A stretch of 64,000 nt of DNA from Rhizobium sp. FY34 (GTDB taxonomy: Bacteria > Pseudomonadota > Alphaproteobacteria > Rhizobiales > Rhizobiaceae): assembly GCF_005222845.1 (NCBI RefSeq), contig NZ_STFZ01000011.1, positions 549,732 to 613,731 of the forward strand, given 5' to 3'. Shown here one piece after another: positions 18,513 to 28,675 of this stretch. Positions within the stretch are counted from its first letter, which is position 1, and each line of letters opens with the position of its first letter. Made by a program: the position numbers and the translations under genes. Under the pieces are notes generated by a model. It ran no database searches, was not told where the DNA came from, and was given only the letters and a program-made list of their open reading frames with translations.

Positions 18513-20849
18513 ATGGACAACACCACCTTCGACGCGAAACCCGTCATCAATGGCTCGGTGCACACATCACTGCGCCATGATTCGGCCCACAAGCATGTGA
18601 CCGGCAGTGCCGAATATATCGATGACATGCCGGAACCCGCCGGCACGCTGCATGCAGCGCTTGGCATGGCAGACAGGGCGCATGCCGATATCCTGTCTCT
18701 CGACTTATCCGCCGTCAAAGCCGCGCCGGGTGTCGTCGCCGTCATCACGGCGTCCGATATTCCAGGCGTCAACGATGTCTCCTCCAATGGCAGCCATGAC
18801 GAACCGCTGCTGGCGACCGACAAGGTCGAATTCCATGGCCAGCCGATCTTCGTCGTCATCGGGCAAACGCGTGATGCGGCCCGCCGTGCCGCCCGTCTGG
18901 CCAAGATCGAATACCGCGACCTGCCGCACTGGACCGATATAAAAGGCGCGCAGGCCAATGGTGCACCGCTCGTCATCACGCCGATGACACTGAAGCGCGG
19001 CGAGCCGGAAACGGAAATGCAAAAGGCGCCGCTTCGCCTGCAAGGCCAGATGGAAATCGGCGGGCAGGAGCATTTCTATCTCGAAAGCCAGATTGCGCTC
19101 GCCATTCCCGGTGAAGACGAGGATGTTACCATCTGGTCATCCACCCAGCATCCGACCGAGGTGCAGCATATGGTGGCGCATGTGCTAGCTTGCGCCAACC
19201 ATGCCGTGACCGTCAACACACGGCGCATGGGCGGCGGGTTCGGCGGCAAGGAAACGCAAGGCGCACATTTCGCCTGCCTCGCCGCATTGGCCGCCAAAAA
19301 GCTCAACCGCGCCGTAAAATTCCGTCCAGACCGCGACGAGGACATGGCGGTGACCGGCAAACGGCATGATTTTCGCGTCGACTATGAACTGGGCTTTGAC
19401 GAGGAAGGCCGCATCCATGCGGTGGATGCCACATTTGCGGCACGCTGCGGCTTCTCCTCGGATCTTTCCGGGCCGGTCACCGACCGTGCGCTGTTTCATG
19501 CGGATTCCAGCTATTTCTATCCGCATGTGCATCTCACCTCCCAGCCGCTCAAAACCCACACCTGTTCCAACACCGCCTTTCGCGGCTTCGGCGGGCCGCA
19601 GGGCATGCTGGGCGGTGAGCGCTTCATCGAGGAAATAGCCTATGCGGTGGGCAAGGACCCGCTCGATATCCGCAAGCTGAACTTTTATGGCCAGCCGGGG
19701 TCCGGGCGCACGCTGACCCCCTATCACCAGGAGGTGGAGGACAATATCCTGCTGCAGCTGGTGGAAGAGCTGGAAGCCTCCAGCGACTACCGTGCAAGAC
19801 GCCAAGCGATCATTGACTACAATGAAAACAGCCCGGTCATCCGCAAGGGCATTGCGCTGACGCCGGTGAAATTCGGCATATCCTTCACCATGACCGCCTT
19901 CAATCAGGCCGGTGCGCTGGTGCATGTCTATTCGGATGGCTCGATCCATCTGAACCATGGCGGCACGGAAATGGGCCAGGGGCTTTACACCAAGGTGGCG
20001 CAGGTGGTGGCCGATGCCTTCAATGTCGATATCGAACGAGTGAAGATCACCGCAACCACGACCGGCAAGGTTCCCAATACATCGGCCACCGCCGCCTCCT
20101 CCGGCTCGGATCTGAACGGCATGGCCGCTTACGATGCCGCCCGCCAGATCAAGGAGAGGCTGGTCGAGTTTGCCTGCGGCAAATGGCAGGTCGAGGCAAA
20201 GGATGTGGAATTCCTGCCCAACCGCGTGCGGATCGGCAGTGAAACGATCAGTTTCGACGCTCTGGTGAAGGCGGCCTATTTCGGCCGGGTGCAACTGTCT
20301 GCCGCCGGCTTTTACAAGACGCCGAAAATCCATTGGGACCGGGCCGCAGGGCGCGGCAGGCCCTTCTATTACTTCGCCTATGGCGCCGCCTGTTCAGAAG
20401 TGTCGATCGATACGCTGACCGGCGAATACCTGATGGATCGCACCGATATCCTGCATGATGTCGGCAAATCGCTCAATCCGGTCATCGATATCGGCCAGAT
20501 CGAGGGCGCCTTCGTGCAGGGCATGGGCTGGCTGACGACGGAAGAACTGTGGTGGGATGCCAAGGGCCGGCTTCGCACCCATGCACCGTCCACCTACAAG
20601 ATCCCGTTGGCTTCAGACAGGCCAAAAATCTTCAACGTCAAACTGGCCGACTGGTCGGAAAACCGCGAACCGACGATCGGTCGCTCGAAAGCTGTCGGCG
20701 AACCGCCCTTCATGCTGGGCATTTCGGTGCTGGAAGCACTGTCCATGGCCGTCGCCTCGATTGCCGATTACACGGTCTGCCCGAAGCTTGACGCGCCGGC
20801 AACGCCGGAACGCGTGCTGATGGCCGTGGAGCGGATGAAGGCGATGTGA
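18513..20849 (+). CDS. xdhB: Xanthine dehydrogenase molybdenum-binding large subunit
   Basis: 778 residues, the normal length for bacterial XdhB. The N-terminal hammerhead domain (HKHVTGSAEYIDDMPEP) is followed by the molybdopterin-cytosine/pterin binding region with GGGFGGKE and AFRGFGGPQG, then GGTEMGQGLYTK. The active-site base is E730 in AVGEPPFMLG, the same number as in the R. capsulatus enzyme. It hydroxylates hypoxanthine and xanthine to urate. Its stop overlaps the start of the DUF559 gene (TGATG). Confidence 0.97.
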   Translation: MDNTTFDAKPVINGSVHTSLRHDSAHKHVTGSAEYIDDMPEPAGTLHAALGMADRAHADILSLDLSAVKAAPGVVAVITASDIPGVNDVSSNGSHDEPLLATDKVEFHGQPIFVVIGQTRDAARRAARLAKIEYRDLPHWTDIKGAQANGAPLVITPMTLKRGEPETEMQKAPLRLQGQMEIGGQEHFYLESQIALAIPGEDEDVTIWSSTQHPTEVQHMVAHVLACANHAVTVNTRRMGGGFGGKETQGAHFACLAALAAKKLNRAVKFRPDRDEDMAVTGKRHDFRVDYELGFDEEGRIHAVDATFAARCGFSSDLSGPVTDRALFHADSSYFYPHVHLTSQPLKTHTCSNTAFRGFGGPQGMLGGERFIEEIAYAVGKDPLDIRKLNFYGQPGSGRTLTPYHQEVEDNILLQLVEELEASSDYRARRQAIIDYNENSPVIRKGIALTPVKFGISFTMTAFNQAGALVHVYSDGSIHLNHGGTEMGQGLYTKVAQVVADAFNVDIERVKITATTTGKVPNTSATAASSGSDLNGMAAYDAARQIKERLVEFACGKWQVEAKDVEFLPNRVRIGSETISFDALVKAAYFGRVQLSAAGFYKTPKIHWDRAAGRGRPFYYFAYGAACSEVSIDTLTGEYLMDRTDILHDVGKSLNPVIDIGQIEGAFVQGMGWLTTEELWWDAKGRLRTHAPSTYKIPLASDRPKIFNVKLADWSENREPTIGRSKAVGEPPFMLGISVLEALSMAVASIADYTVCPKLDAPATPERVLMAVERMKAM

Positions 20850-21232
20850 TGGGGGCAGCGATGCCGCATTTCGAAGTGCCGGTTCGAAATCGTCAAAGCG
20901 CGCGGCGTATGCGTCGCGCGTTGACCGAACCAGAATTGAAGTTCTGGAATGCGGTGCGGGCTCATCGGTTGATGGGACTGAGTTTTCGACGCCAGATGCC
21001 GATTGGCGGCTATATTGCCGATTTCGCCTGCCCGGACCACAAACTGATCATTGAGATCGATGGGTCTGGCCATTCGTTCGACAAGCAGATTGTCCATGAT
21101 CATCAACGTGATGCAGTCCTGGCGGAACTCGGCTGGCAGGTCATTCGCTTTACCAGCGGCGAAATCATGACGCATCTTGATGATGCCTGTATGCATATCC
21201 TGCAGGTGATAGGAATTGGCCGCTTTGAATAG
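20849..21232 (+). CDS. DUF559-family endonuclease-like protein
   Basis: 127 residues with the Vsr/PD-(D/E)xK-like DUF559 domain: RRALTEPELKFWNAVR, GLSFRRQMPIGGYIADFAC, then KLIIEIDGSGH, where D and ExD form the metal site, and WQVIRFTSGEI. Such small proteins are widespread in proteobacteria and their role is not established. The ATG at 20849 overlaps the xdhB stop by one base; a GTG three bases earlier is also possible. It ends 32 bp before a perfect RIME-like repeat and looks like a late insertion into the xdh operon. Confidence 0.85.
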   Translation: MGAAMPHFEVPVRNRQSARRMRRALTEPELKFWNAVRAHRLMGLSFRRQMPIGGYIADFACPDHKLIIEIDGSGHSFDKQIVHDHQRDAVLAELGWQVIRFTSGEIMTHLDDACMHILQVIGIGRFE

Positions 21233-21263
21233 TGTCGTTTTCTCGGTCGTATCGCTTGAGATG

Positions 21264-21444
21264 CACCCCCCTCTGTCCTGCCGGACATCTCCCCCTCAAG
21301 GGGGGAGATCAGACAGAAGCAGCCGCTTGGCTCACTCCACGACAATACTAGCCGCTCGCAACACCATCGAAATTGTTCCGCGCCTGAGCCGCTTGTCGAT
21401 CTCCCCCCTTGAGGGGGAGATGTCCGGCAGGACAGAGGGGGGTG
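21264..21444. repeat. RIME-like element with perfect 47 bp inverted repeats
   Basis: The arm at 21264-21310 and the arm at 21398-21444 are exact reverse complements over 47 bases, separated by 87 bases. Each arm is itself partly palindromic (CTCCCCC-TCAAG-GGGGGAG). A near copy occurs at 32142-32315 and a diverged one at 18212-18441. The structure matches rhizobial intergenic mosaic elements. It sits between the DUF559 gene and xdhC in the xdh operon. Confidence 0.85.
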
Positions 21445-21472
21445 CCGTTCGGCATGATAGAGGAAGCATGTC

Positions 21473-22267
21473 ATGACCTCGCTCACCGCCTTCCTTGCCG
21501 CAAACCCGGACACGATCCTCGTCACCATCAGCCAAGCGAAAGGCTCGACGCCGCGTGAACAGGGCGCCTATATGCTGGTATCGCCCTCAGCCAGTTTCGG
21601 CACGATCGGCGGCGGACAGCTGGAATTCATGGCGATCGACAATGCGCGCGCGCTGATCGGCGGTGAAGGCATGCCCGAGATGGACATTCCGCTTGGGCCA
21701 GACATCGGCCAATGCTGCGGCGGGCGCACGCGGCTGTCGTTTAGCAAAGTCACGCCAAGGGTGGCAGCTGACCTTGAGTCTGACCGTGCCGCAGAGTCTG
21801 CCGCTTACCCTCGAGTCATACTGTTTGGGGCCGGCCATGTGGGGCAGGCGCTCGTGCGGGCGCTGTCACCCCTGCCCTTTTCCGTCACCGTCATTGAGAC
21901 CCGCGCCGAAGCGCTCAAGGATCTGCCACCCGGCATCGAGGCCAGACATGTGGCCATGCCCGAAGCGCTGGTGCGGGATCTTGCCCCCGGCAGTGCCGTG
22001 CTGATCCTCACCCATGACCATGCGCTGGATTTCCTCATCGCCCGCGAGGCGCTGGCCCGCAGCGATCTGGCCTATGTCGGCATGATCGGCTCCGCCACCA
22101 AGCGCGCCACATTCAAAAGCTGGCTGGCGCGCGAAACGCATGGCACGATCTCAGCCGATCCCCTCATCCTGCCCATCGGCGGAACGGCTGTGCACGACAA
22201 GCGCCCGGAGGTGATTGCGGCCATGGTGGCCGCCGAACTGCTGACCACCCTTTCGAAGACTGATTAG
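21473..22267 (+). CDS. xdhC: Xanthine dehydrogenase accessory protein XdhC
   Basis: 264 residues. XdhC binds molybdenum cofactor, helps its sulfuration and inserts it into XdhB. The N-terminal XdhC/CoxI domain has TISQAKGSTPREQGAYML and GTIGGGQLEF, with QCCGGR holding the cysteines likely to contact the cofactor. The C-terminal Rossmann domain has ILFGAGHVGQALV and YVGMIGSATKRA. AGGAAG precedes the ATG. It belongs with xdhA and xdhB despite the nuclease gene and repeat lying between. Confidence 0.95.
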   Translation: MTSLTAFLAANPDTILVTISQAKGSTPREQGAYMLVSPSASFGTIGGGQLEFMAIDNARALIGGEGMPEMDIPLGPDIGQCCGGRTRLSFSKVTPRVAADLESDRAAESAAYPRVILFGAGHVGQALVRALSPLPFSVTVIETRAEALKDLPPGIEARHVAMPEALVRDLAPGSAVLILTHDHALDFLIAREALARSDLAYVGMIGSATKRATFKSWLARETHGTISADPLILPIGGTAVHDKRPEVIAAMVAAELLTTLSKTD

Positions 22268-22512
22268 AGCGGCCGCCGCAGAAAGACGTCGCGCGCCGCG
22301 TCGAAGGCACTTGGCGGCCGGGCCATCCGGTGGCGGCGGTCATGCAGGTCGATGAATCCGAGATCCTGCTTCAGATATTCGGGCATGACCTCTGCATCAA
22401 ATCTGTTGCCCTTGCTACACTCCGTTTCAATGGGTCTACGGCTCTTGTAACCTGCGACAGAAAGCAGGGCGCGGACCAGCCCGGCTGGCGTAATCAATTG
22501 TAATCTATGCAT
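22264..22512 (-). CDS. Small hypothetical protein divergent from the first LysR gene
   Basis: 82 codons, convergent with and overlapping the end of xdhC by 4 bp. The central part VRALLS....RRP...EVMPEYLKQDLGF resembles the small protein encoded at 23581-23793 (VKGLLS....TRP..DDVPEDLRPDLAL), and both lie divergent from a GcvA-like LysR gene. The shared pattern recalls short DUF1127-type rhizobial proteins (a YLxxDIGL-like core), but I cannot assign it. There is no good ribosome-binding site, so the start may be internal, for example the ATG at 22386. Confidence 0.45.
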   Translation of the reverse strand: MHRLQLITPAGLVRALLSVAGYKSRRPIETECSKGNRFDAEVMPEYLKQDLGFIDLHDRRHRMARPPSAFDAARDVFLRRPL

Positions 22513-22612
22513 CTTGCATCACCATTTGCAGAAGTATCTATTGGCAGGATGCAAGGTATGAGGACAGCGATCCAATCGAAGCTTCATCTGCATGGATCAA
22601 GAGGACAAATGC

Positions 22613-23569
22613 ATGAAGATGTCGAAACAGTTCCCGCTGAACGCGCTGCGCGTGTTCGAGGCGGTCGCTCGCCACCTGAGCTTCACCAAGGCCGGCGAGG
22701 AACTGGGCCTCACGCAAACGGCCGTCAGCTATCAGGTAAAGCTTCTGGAGGATACGCTGAAGGAAACCCTCTTCCTGCGGCAGCCGCGCAGGATTGCCTT
22801 GACAGATGCCGGAGCGCGCTTGGCACCGAAGGTCTCGGAAGGCTTTGACATGCTACAGGCCGCAGTCAACGAGATGCAGGGCAGTGCCGAGGGCACTCTG
22901 ACCATTCACGCCACCAGCACTTTTGCCAGCCATTGGCTGGCCCGTCACCTCGGTATCTTCCAGCTCGACAATCCGTCCGTTGCGGTGCGCCTGGAAACCT
23001 CTCAGGAGGTCATCGACTTTAACAAGACGGAGGCCGATCTGGCGATCCGGGTGGGCAAGGGAGAATGGCCGGGCCTGCGAGCGCATTTTCTCATGCGCAA
23101 CCATTTCACGCCGATGCTGAGCCCCCAGCTTGCCGAGACCATCGGCGGCGTGCGTGAGCCGCTGGATCTTCTGAAGCTGAAGATCATCGATCCAAGCGAT
23201 CACTGGTGGCGCATCTGGTTCACCGCCGCCGGCCATCCGGATGCACCGCTGGAAAGCACATCCAGAAGCCGGCTTGGCTCACAGGCCGTCGAAGCGGCGG
23301 CGGCCATTGCCGGCCATGGGGTCGCCATTCTCAGACCGGAATTCTACCAGGACGACGTGGCGATGGGCCGCTTGATCCAGCCTTTCGAACTCGCCTGCGA
23401 GGACGGATCACATTATTGGCTGGTTTATCCGGAAAACCGGCGCCACACCGCCAAAGTGCGTGCCTTCCGCAATTTCCTCAAGAAGACCCTTCCGAGCTTC
23501 GACACGTCCCCCGCCGGCAGCCCAGGCGCCGACGACGGGGCGGGTTCCTATCCTCCGGACTCAGCATAA
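22613..23569 (+). CDS. LysR-family regulator, GcvA-like (first of a tandem pair)
   Basis: 318 residues. The N-terminal winged helix (FPLNALRVFEAVARHLSFTKAGEELGLTQTAVSYQVK, read in segments) is typical of the GcvA branch, and an effector-binding domain follows with the LHATST-like strand, FASHWLARHLGIFQ and the C-terminal DGSHYWLVYPENR. AGAGGA lies at good spacing before the ATG at 22613; an earlier ATG at 22592 lacks one. It lies next to xdhC and upstream of a paralogue. Control of the purine genes is possible but is not shown by the sequence. Confidence 0.9.
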   Translation: MKMSKQFPLNALRVFEAVARHLSFTKAGEELGLTQTAVSYQVKLLEDTLKETLFLRQPRRIALTDAGARLAPKVSEGFDMLQAAVNEMQGSAEGTLTIHATSTFASHWLARHLGIFQLDNPSVAVRLETSQEVIDFNKTEADLAIRVGKGEWPGLRAHFLMRNHFTPMLSPQLAETIGGVREPLDLLKLKIIDPSDHWWRIWFTAAGHPDAPLESTSRSRLGSQAVEAAAAIAGHGVAILRPEFYQDDVAMGRLIQPFELACEDGSHYWLVYPENRRHTAKVRAFRNFLKKTLPSFDTSPAGSPGADDGAGSYPPDSA

Positions 23570-23580
23570 ACCACCGGTCA

Positions 23581-23793
23581 TCAAAGCGGCGGCAACCTTG
23601 CCGCACGTATGCGCGCCCACAGATCTTCCTGCGGCACCGGCAAAGGTCGGGACAATGCGAGATCCGGGCGCAAATCCTCCGGCACATCGTCCGACGGTCG
23701 CGTAGCGGATACGGTGCGACGGGACAGAAGCCCTTTCACCCACATAAAGGCCGCAGATCTGCGCCCGGCAGAACCTCTGGTCCACACCGCCAT
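23581..23793 (-). CDS. Small hypothetical protein divergent from the second LysR gene
   Basis: 70 residues. The ATG at 23793 has a strong CTGGAGG ribosome-binding site five bases before it, which argues that this is a real gene. It is basic at the N-terminus, has a central VKGLLSRRTVSATRPSDD and EDLRPDLAL, and ends DLWARIRAARLPPL. The middle resembles the small protein at 22264-22512. There is no signal peptide or membrane segment. Function unknown. It is divergent from the LysR gene at 23922, with about 130 bp of shared promoter. Confidence 0.6.
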   Translation of the reverse strand: MAVWTRGSAGRRSAAFMWVKGLLSRRTVSATRPSDDVPEDLRPDLALSRPLPVPQEDLWARIRAARLPPL

Positions 23794-23921
23794 AATAGCC
23801 TCCAGTACTGAAATATTTTGATGCCTGGCTCGACAAATGCGGCCAATTCCGGTGTCATACCACCCGTTTCCTGCGCTCTACCAATTCAATCGAACAGGCC
23901 AGCCAGAAAGAAAACTTATCC

Positions 23922-24839
23922 ATGAAGCTATCGCGCAAGCTGCCGCTCAATGCGATCCGGGTGTTCGAGGCCGTGGCACGGCTCGGCAGCTTCACCAGGG
24001 CTGGCGAAGAGCTGGGCATGACGCAGACGGCCGTCAGCTATCAGGTCAAGCTTTTGGAAGAACATCTCGGCGAACTGCTGTTTATCCGCGAGGCACGGCG
24101 CATCACTCTGACGCAGACGGGTGAACAGCTGCTGCCAAAGGTTTCTGAAGCCTTCGGCCTTCTATCGGAAGCCATATCGGAAGCGCGCCAGGAGGCGGGC
24201 GGCATTCTGGAAATCCGCTCGACGCCAACCTTTGCCAGCCACTGGCTGGCCCGCCATATCGGCGCCTTCCAGCTGCAGAATCCGGGGTTGGCGGTGCGCA
24301 TCCTGCGCATCGAAAAGCCGATGGATTTTCGCCAGGATAATGCCGATATCGCCATCTGGCGGGGCGAGCGTCCGCCGGCGGATGTGGATGCGCAGGAGCT
24401 TTTCCGACTGCACTATGCACCCATGCTGAGCCCAAAACTGGCCGAGACAATCGGCGGCGTGACGAACCCGGCGGATCTTCTGAAACTGCCGCTGATCGGC
24501 GGCAGCAGCAAATGGTGGAGAATCTGGTTTCAGTCGAACGGCACCGACACACCTCTGCCCGGCACAAGCACGATCGACGCCGACGGTGCGCTGGATCTGG
24601 AAGGCAGTGCGGCGATTGCCGGCCATGGCGTGGCGCTGCTGAGCCCGTTTCTTCACCGCGAGGAACTGAATACCGGCCGACTGATCATGCCGTTCGACGT
24701 CTTCAAAGAGGACGACAAGACCTACTGGCTCATATCGCCGAAAAGTCGACGCAAGTCGGCAAAGGTCGTGGCCTTCCGCCAATGGATGACAGAAACGCTG
24801 CCGCCCTCGGCCGCACCCGGCGCATCAGCAGATCAATAG
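23922..24839 (+). CDS. LysR-family regulator, GcvA-like (second of a tandem pair)
   Basis: 305 residues, clearly paralogous to the protein encoded at 22613-23569. Shared blocks include LNA(L/I)RVFEAVAR, QTAVSYQVKLLE, TFASHWLARH, PMLSP(Q/K)LAETIGGV, WWRIWF and AAIAGHGVA(I/L)L. The helix-turn-helix is at about residues 20-39. The effector domain differs most around residues 130-150, so the two probably sense different ligands. Its stop overlaps the convergent secreted-protein gene by 7 bp. Confidence 0.9.
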   Translation: MKLSRKLPLNAIRVFEAVARLGSFTRAGEELGMTQTAVSYQVKLLEEHLGELLFIREARRITLTQTGEQLLPKVSEAFGLLSEAISEARQEAGGILEIRSTPTFASHWLARHIGAFQLQNPGLAVRILRIEKPMDFRQDNADIAIWRGERPPADVDAQELFRLHYAPMLSPKLAETIGGVTNPADLLKLPLIGGSSKWWRIWFQSNGTDTPLPGTSTIDADGALDLEGSAAIAGHGVALLSPFLHREELNTGRLIMPFDVFKEDDKTYWLISPKSRRKSAKVVAFRQWMTETLPPSAAPGASADQ

Positions 24840-25177
24840 GCCATATCCGGCGCATAGAAGCAGCGCAGCGTATCCTCATTGGGATAGAGACAGAGGTGAT
24901 ATTCCTCGTCGCGGCTGCGGCGCGCCTCGCTTTGTTTCACCGAAAAATCATGCCGCTTGGTCACCAGCCGGTGTTCGCCGGGCTTCAGCGAGATTTCATA
25001 GCCCTGCGCGGTGACCTTGACATTCTTCGTCGAGATCATCTGGCAATCGCCATTGTGCTCGTTGCCATTGCAGCAGAAGGCTTCGTATTTCCATCCGGAC
25101 ATGGCCTCGTGAGCACCGAGGCTGGATGGGAACGCAGACGCATACGCAATCATCACAAGGGTTGGAATGCTTCGCAT
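24833..25177 (-). CDS. Conserved secreted protein, cysteine-rich
   Basis: 114 residues with a signal peptide (IPTLVMIAYASAFPSSLGAHE). The mature protein has FCCNGNEHNGDCQMIS, a GYEISLKPGEHRLVT segment and a C-terminal HLCLYPNEDTLRCFY, giving five cysteines that can form disulfides in the periplasm. I know this as a hypothetical family of rhizobia without assigned function. It is convergent with the second LysR gene. An inverted repeat (CCGGTGAAG at 25212 facing CTTCACCGG at 25234) lies in its leader. Confidence 0.75.
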   Translation of the reverse strand: MRSIPTLVMIAYASAFPSSLGAHEAMSGWKYEAFCCNGNEHNGDCQMISTKNVKVTAQGYEISLKPGEHRLVTKRHDFSVKQSEARRSRDEEYHLCLYPNEDTLRCFYAPDMAY

Positions 25178-25455
25178 CAGCTTAGTCTCCGTTGATGAAT
25201 GCCTTTCATCACCGGTGAAGCCGCAATACTCGCCTTCACCGGCTGTCTTGCATCCGTCATATTAGCGCAGTTGCAGGCGCAAGCTAATCCGTAAGTTTTC
25301 GCGATGCACAAATAACAGTGGCCGACAGGCTGGCGAAAGCTTCAGCGCCTGCCGAAATTCAGGGGAGCAGTCCCTTTTGCAGCGCACTCTCCCCCTTTCC
25401 TTCGGTGGAAAATTTTCGCAAAGTGACTGGTCGGGGAATGTGAAGGGATTCTGCA

Positions 25456-26696
25456 ATGTATGAATATGCCGTGGCCTGGGAATGGCTGAGCTTTGCCGCG
25501 CGCTGGCTGCATGTGATCACTGCAGTCGCCTGGATCGGCTCGTCTTTCTATTTCATCGCGCTGGATCTTGGCCTGGTGAAGCGCCCGCATCTACCCGCTG
25601 GTGCCTATGGCGAGGAATGGCAGGTGCATGGCGGCGGCTTCTATCACATCCAGAAATATCTCGTCGCGCCGGCCTCGATGCCGGAACACCTGACCTGGTT
25701 CAAATGGGAAAGCTATGCCACCTGGATGTCCGGCTTCCTGATGCTTGCCATCGTCTATTATGGCGGCGCCGACCTGTTCCTGATTGATCACAGCGTGCTG
25801 CCGCTGGCCCCCTGGCAGGCCATCTGTCTGTCCATCGCCTCGCTCTCGGTCGGCTGGATCATCTATGACCAGCTTTGCAAATCCCCGATCGGCGAGAATA
25901 CCTGGGGGCTGATGGCGCTGCTCTATGTCGTGCTCGTCGCCATGGCCTGGGGCTATACGCAGGTATTTACCGGCCGCGCCGCCTTCCTGCATCTGGGTGC
26001 CTTCACCGCCACCATCATGTCGGCCAATGTCTTCTTCATCATCATTCCCAACCAGAAGATCGTTGTCGCTGACCTGATTGCCGGGCGCACGCCCGACCCG
26101 AAATATGGCCGCATCGCCAAGCAGCGTTCGCTGCACAACAATTACCTCACGCTGCCCGTCATCTTCTTCATGCTGTCGAACCATTATCCGCTGGCGTTTG
26201 GCACGCAGTTCAACTGGGTCATCGCAGCCCTGGTGTTTTTGATGGGCGTCACCATCCGCCACTGGTTCAACACCACGCATGCGCGCAAGGGAAAACCCAC
26301 CTGGACCTGGCTGGTCACAGTGATCCTCTTCATCCTGATCATCTGGCTGTCCACCGTGCCGAAAGTGCTGACGGGGGAAACGCAGGCTTCGCTCTCGCCC
26401 ATCCAGCAGAAATTTGCCGGCAACGTGCATTTTGCCGCAGCGCGCGATGTGGTGCAGGGCCGCTGCTCCATGTGCCATGCGGCAGAACCGGTATGGGAGG
26501 GCATCAATTTTGCCCCAAAGAACGTGAAGCTGGAGACGGATGGCGAGATTGCCGCGCATGCCCGCGAGATCTATATCCAGGCCGGACGCAGCCATGCCAT
26601 GCCGCCCGGCAATATCACCGCCATTTCACCGGAAGAGCGCAAGCTGCTCACCGCCTGGTATGAAAGCGCCATTGCCGGCGCCGGAGCAATTCAGCA

Positions 26697-26700
<4 letters not shown>
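25456..26700 (+). CDS. puuD: Membrane-bound urate oxidase PuuD with cytochrome c domain
   Basis: 414 residues. About eight membrane helices fill residues 10-310 (first WEWLSFAARWLHVITAVAWIG, read in part; FFIIIPNQK; TWTWLVTVILFILIIWLS). A soluble cytochrome c domain follows with the haem motif C337-S-M-C340-H341 and a likely axial Met in SHAMPPGN. This is the integral-membrane urate hydroxylase characterised in Agrobacterium, which converts urate to 5-hydroxyisourate and feeds electrons to the respiratory chain instead of making peroxide. Its stop overlaps the guaD start by 4 bp (ATGA). Confidence 0.95.
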
Positions 26701-27998
<1,298 letters not shown>

Positions 27999-28004
<6 letters not shown>

Positions 28005-28283
28005 CCGCTTCCGGCTTGTCTTGTAAACTTCGGAGCGCTCGCGCTTTCCTATAGCCACGACAACAACAGTGATCCGCTCGTCTTCCACCTGGTAGACGAG
28101 CCGGTAACCAGCCGCACGCAATTTGATCTTGTAATGATTTGGCAGCCCACTCAGGCGATCCGCCGGAACATGTGGCGTGATCAGACGCTCAGCCAGTTTT
28201 TTCTTGAACTGATCGCGAAGGGTCGCGCCCAGCTTTTCCCACTCTTTGAGAGCACTGGGAAGAAATTCGAGCCTATAGGTCAT
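27999..28283 (-). CDS. RelE/ParE-family toxin
   Basis: 94 residues beginning MTYRLEFLPSALKEWEKL, with the RelE fold pattern: a helical hairpin, then NHYKIKLRAAGYRLVYQVED and VVVVAIGKRERSEVY. Basic residues (R in YKIKLR, GKRER, and the R/K in the tail) match those used for mRNA cleavage on the ribosome by RelE proteins. The start at 28283 is within the antitoxin gene end (11 bp overlap). The 3' end overlaps the convergent guaD stop by 6 bp. Confidence 0.87.
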
Positions 28284-28518
28284 CCAGCGAAACCGGAATT
28301 CCGCGCTCTCCCACCCGCTGTCGCGCAATCTCGACAAGCGCTTGGTCATCCAGCGCGTCCATCATCGCTTCATAGGTGCCGGCGGGCACCATATAGGCCA
28401 TGACCCGGTTATGGTTCAGCACCGCGACGGCATGACCATCGGCACCTTCAACAATTGCAGTCGGGTTCTTTTTCAGATCAGAAACACTGACCGCCATTTC
28501 CGCTTCGACACGCTGCAT
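28273..28518 (-). CDS. Phd/YefM-type antitoxin
   Basis: 81 residues. The N-terminus has the Phd/YefM DNA-binding fold (AVSVSDLKKNPTAIVEGADG, then HAVAVLNHNRVMAYMVP), and the C-terminal part (TYEAMMDALDDQALVEIARQR) is the toxin-wrapping tail. GGAG lies six bases before the ATG at 28518. The antitoxin gene precedes and overlaps the toxin gene, the usual type II order. AGTAC repeats upstream may be its operator. Confidence 0.85.
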   Translation of the reverse strand: MQRVEAEMAVSVSDLKKNPTAIVEGADGHAVAVLNHNRVMAYMVPAGTYEAMMDALDDQALVEIARQRVGERGIPVSLDDL

Positions 28519-28534
28519 GGTCCACTCCATTTTG

Positions 28535-28551
28535 AGTACCGATTTAAGTAC
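28535..28551. promoter_or_regulatory. Possible operator of the Phd/RelE module
   Basis: AGTAC is repeated with 7 bases between copies, and each GTAC is palindromic. A TATATAT stretch follows at about 28552. It lies 17 bp before the antitoxin ATG on the minus strand, where autoregulatory Phd binding is expected. Confidence 0.4.
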
Positions 28552-28675
28552 TATATATCATGCCAAGTGACGCTGTGACAGGGGAGCGCAGCGGCTCCAT
28601 GCTCGCTGAAATCACTTTCCTCCCGCTCACCATATGCTACTTGTCGGAGAATAGTTTCGGAGGAAAAGCCATCCC

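Noticed and set aside
21264..21444. Repeat block as a CRISPR array
   Set aside because: There are only two arms, in inverted orientation, with a single spacer and no cas genes.
23561..23836. A 91-codon minus-strand frame overlapping the small gene at 23581
   Set aside because: It lacks a ribosome-binding site as good as the GGAGG before the ATG at 23793, and its composition does not resemble a protein.
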